Shown here: one piece after another, positions 5,788-7,115 of the stretch | Position numbering within the stretch: the stretch's first letter is position 1 | Layout of the letters: the number at the start of each line of letters is the position of its first letter | Assembly: GCA_050739575.1 (NCBI GenBank) | Contig: JBOIBN010000102.1 | Coordinates: forward strand, 1-7,115 | DNA length: 7,115 nt | Source of the DNA: JBOIBN01 sp050739575 | Lineage (GTDB): Bacteria > Pseudomonadota > Gammaproteobacteria > JAKDMP01 | Direction of reading: 5' to 3' | Translations under genes and position numbers: made by a program | Notes under the pieces: generated by a model | Seen by the model: the letters and a program-made list of their open reading frames with translations, nothing else | What the model was told of the DNA's origin: nothing | Databases searched by the model: none

Positions 5788-5804
5788 GTCTTACCCCGAA
5801 GCGC
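5788..5804 (+). repeat. 17-bp direct repeat, right copy
   Basis: This is identical to 5181-5197. It lies in the region between the divergent orphan and DoxX genes, just upstream of the DoxX promoter boxes, so if it marks an insertion edge the DoxX control region begins right after it. Confidence 0.7.
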
Positions 5805-5806
5805 AA

Positions 5807-5844
5807 TTGTGTACTATGCCGGCATCCGGCATATAAGATATGCC
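5807..5844 (+). promoter_or_regulatory. DoxX-gene promoter region with GGCAT/ATGCC half-site cluster
   Basis: A possible -35 TTGTGT (5807-5812) and -10 TATAAG (5832-5837) are 19 bases apart, slightly long. Packed around them are the perfect palindrome ATGCCGGCAT (5816-5825), a tandem CCGGCAT repeat (5819-5832), and a second perfect dyad GGCATAT-AAG-ATATGCC (5828-5844). This gives four GGCAT half-sites within 29 bases. The dyad covers the -10, as expected for a repressor site, while the long spacer also fits a MerR-type activator. The regulator is not in the window. Confidence 0.45.
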
Positions 5845-5883
5845 TGTCCCGGATGAACTGGAACACCACCGGAGGATAGGGCA

Positions 5884-6723
5884 ATGCGCATCGCAAGCGT
5901 AGGTCATGCGGTCTTTGCGGCGACCCTGATCGCCCTCGGAATCCTGGGTCTGATCAAAGGCGATTTCGCTCCGATATGGCAGGGGGTGCCCAAGGGCCTG
6001 CCCGCACGCGAGGCGCTGGCCTATCTCTGCGCCGTCATCTCGCTGGCATGTGGCATAGGTTTGTTCTGGCGGCGCATAGCCGCCATCGCCGCCCGCGTGC
6101 TGCTCGTCTATCTCGTGCTTAAGTTGCTGGTGTTTAGAGTACCCGACGTCTTCCCCGCGCCCGCTGTATTAGGTTCCTGGTACGGCTTTGTCGAGACCGC
6201 CGTAATCGTCGCGGCCGCCTGGGTACTGTATGCCTGGTTCGCCGCCGACTGGGACAGGCGGTGGCTCGGTTTCGCCGCCGGCGATACGGGCGTGCGCATC
6301 GCGAGGGTGCTATTCGGTCTGGCCTTGATTTTCTTCGGCGCGAGCCATTTCATCTATGTCAATTTGACCACACCGCTGGTGCCCGGCTGGCTGCCGGCGC
6401 ATCTGTTCTGGGCGTATTTCTTCGGCTGTACCTACATCGCGGCGGGCGTGGCGGTGCTCATCGGAGTGTACGCACGGCTGGCCGCCGCGCTCGTAGCGGT
6501 GCAGATGGCCCTGTTCACAGTGCTGGTGTGGGTGCCAAAGTTGGCGGAAGGCCAAACAAGCTCCGTCACAGGGTTGAGTTGGAGTGAGTTCATCGTCTCC
6601 TGGACGCTGATGGCAGCCGCCTGGGTGCTAGCAGATTCCTACCGCGACATACCTTGGCTCGCCACGGGCAAGCGCTGGCATCGAGTGCCACCGGTGGAGA
6701 GTCAACACGAAAGTGACGGATGA
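5884..6723 (+). CDS. DoxX-like integral membrane protein with two repeated halves
   Basis: The 279-residue protein has about eight membrane helices, near 7-25, 43-61, 65-85, 98-120, 138-156, 172-194, 197-217 and 232-250. Residues 1-120 and 137-250 look like two copies of one four-helix unit: both have a P-x-W/G-rich loop before helix 2 and a VFRVPDVF or VWVPKL element after helix 3. The second half, with FFGASHFIYVN, VPGWLP and an Ala-rich helix, is the one most like DoxX family proteins. These are small inner-membrane proteins linked in some bacteria to thiol, quinone or oxidative-stress functions. The ATG is preceded by GGAGG at nine bases. The cytoplasmic tail from about 251 is charged and has no obvious motif. 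The gene is alone on its strand, with its own regulated-looking promoter region. The exact role is unknown. Confidence 0.8.
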   Translation: MRIASVGHAVFAATLIALGILGLIKGDFAPIWQGVPKGLPAREALAYLCAVISLACGIGLFWRRIAAIAARVLLVYLVLKLLVFRVPDVFPAPAVLGSWYGFVETAVIVAAAWVLYAWFAADWDRRWLGFAAGDTGVRIARVLFGLALIFFGASHFIYVNLTTPLVPGWLPAHLFWAYFFGCTYIAAGVAVLIGVYARLAAALVAVQMALFTVLVWVPKLAEGQTSSVTGLSWSEFIVSWTLMAAAWVLADSYRDIPWLATGKRWHRVPPVESQHESDG

Positions 6724-6991
6724 AATGACAATGCGCAGCCATGCTCCTGAATGGCGAGGGAATTTGGACGTCATGTATTCGGCGTGGCGGCACTCGGGTT
6801 CGACTTGATCGCGCTGGTTGATACGGGACTTTCCACATAACCAACGCATTACAGCGTGACGAATGGCGCTCTGCAATAGCGTGGTATGTGACTGTGGCTT
6901 TTGGGTGGGTTATAAAATATTGGAGTATGCTTATGTGCAAGCATATACCGTTGAGTATTGATGCTATGTTCGATCGGCTACACACTCTATC
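6724..6991. other. intergenic region between the DoxX gene and the right IS
   Basis: These 268 bases hold no complete gene. Near the start is a weak hairpin (GCCAT at 6738-6742 with ATGGC at 6751-6755) without a T-run. From about 6900 the DNA becomes clearly more AT-rich than the rest of the window and carries a promoter-like sequence, a dyad and a short reading frame that runs into the IS. Confidence 0.5.
6888..6945 (+). promoter_or_regulatory. promoter-like sequence and dyad before the right IS
   Basis: GTGACT (6888-6893) and TATAAA (6911-6916) are 17 bases apart and match the -35 and -10 consensus at four and five positions. A perfect dyad TATGCTT-ATGTGC-AAGCATA (6926-6945) lies at the expected transcription start, where an autoregulating repressor could bind. 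The pair points rightward into the IS junction. Confidence 0.35.
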
Positions 6992-7028
6992 GGTAATCCC
7001 CCCCGAAAGTAGCGGTATTCAGAAGTAG
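6933..7028 (+). pseudogene. possible gene start interrupted by the right IS
   Basis: An ATG at 6933 with GGAG seven bases upstream opens a frame MCKHIPLSIDAMFDRLHTLS that crosses the IS boundary near 6991/6992 and then ends at a TAG in the IS (7026-7028). About 20 codons would be native. The upstream promoter-like boxes and the ribosome site support a real, truncated gene. The expected transcript start would sit almost on the ribosome site, and I do not recognise the peptide, so chance is also possible. Confidence 0.3.
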
Positions 7029-7115
7029 AATTTTCTCTTATTGGAGCGAGGAGGTTCTACGTGAAGAAGTTTCGATTCAGCGACAGTCAGATCATGGGCA
7101 TTTTGAAGCAGGCCG
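6992..7115 (+). mobile_element. IS3-family insertion sequence, 5' end (partial, right copy)
   Basis: This is the mirror copy of 1-127, in the opposite orientation. It starts GGTAATCCCCCCCG, and the match to the left copy begins exactly at 6992. The native bases just inside the two copies differ (CAAT on the left in reading direction, TATC on the right), so the copies sit at separate insertion sites. The body of the element continues beyond the window. Confidence 0.85.
7061..7115 (+). CDS. IS3-family transposase OrfA, N-terminal fragment (right copy)
   Basis: A GTG start at 7061 follows AGGAGG with 7 bases of spacing, identical to the left copy. The visible peptide is VKKFRFSDSQIMGILKQA. It has Phe at position 4 where the left copy has Ser (single base change at 7071). 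Only 18 residues are visible, so intactness is unknown. Confidence 0.8.
   Translation, partial: MKKFRFSDSQIMGILKQA

Noticed and set aside
6797..6803. GGTTCGA-like tRNA T-loop sequence, considered as a tRNA end or attachment site
   Set aside because: No acceptor or anticodon stems can be built around it and no CCA end follows.
6590..6985. 131-codon minus-strand frame overlapping the DoxX 3' end and the following gap
   Set aside because: Overlaps a clear membrane-protein gene, has low-complexity basic composition and no domain.

Overview
The window is a 7.1 kb, GC-rich stretch of accessory-looking DNA, most likely from a proteobacterium. A gammaproteobacterium near Xanthomonadales is my best guess, from the IS3-type element and the protein families; this is inference from memory, not a search. 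It holds no rRNA, tRNA, CRISPR array or phage module. Both edges lie in the same IS3-family insertion sequence, in opposite orientations: positions 1-127 read leftward and 6992-7115 read rightward. The inner 6.86 kb is therefore boxed by two outward-reading IS copies. The same geometry is what a short-read contig broken at a repeated IS would show.

Left block, all on the minus strand (128-3986). First comes a VOC (glyoxalase-fold) gene cut off after residue 92 by the left IS, with a good sigma70-type promoter of its own. Next is an intact FAD-dependent amine oxidase-type flavoprotein (737-1987). Then come a conserved protein of unknown function (2158-2754) and a RimJ/RimL-like GNAT acetyltransferase (2795-3304), 40 bp apart and probably one transcription unit. 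Last is a four-helix diheme cytochrome b561-type membrane protein (3411-3986).

Middle and right block. Divergent from the cytochrome is an exported PAP2-family phosphatase (4163-5101) whose second catalytic motif reads PSGE instead of PSGH. The roughly 175-bp shared control region contains a long interrupted palindrome touching the likely -35 box. A small orphan gene on the minus strand (5202-5624) is bracketed by an exact 17-bp direct repeat at 5181-5197 and 5788-5804, which makes it look like an inserted or cassette-like unit. A DoxX-like membrane protein built from two repeated halves (5884-6723) follows; its upstream region carries a cluster of GGCAT/ATGCC half-sites. Before the right IS an AT-rich stretch contains a promoter-like sequence, a dyad and the start of a reading frame that the IS interrupts.

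The proteins point to redox and envelope or stress functions (flavin oxidase, b-type cytochrome, DoxX, PAP2, VOC, GNAT). I see no operon logic joining them into one pathway, and I do not claim a new defence or metabolic system. The observations most worth checking are the PSGE-type phosphatase, the repeat-bracketed orphan gene, and the IS-bounded structure with gene fragments at both junctions.
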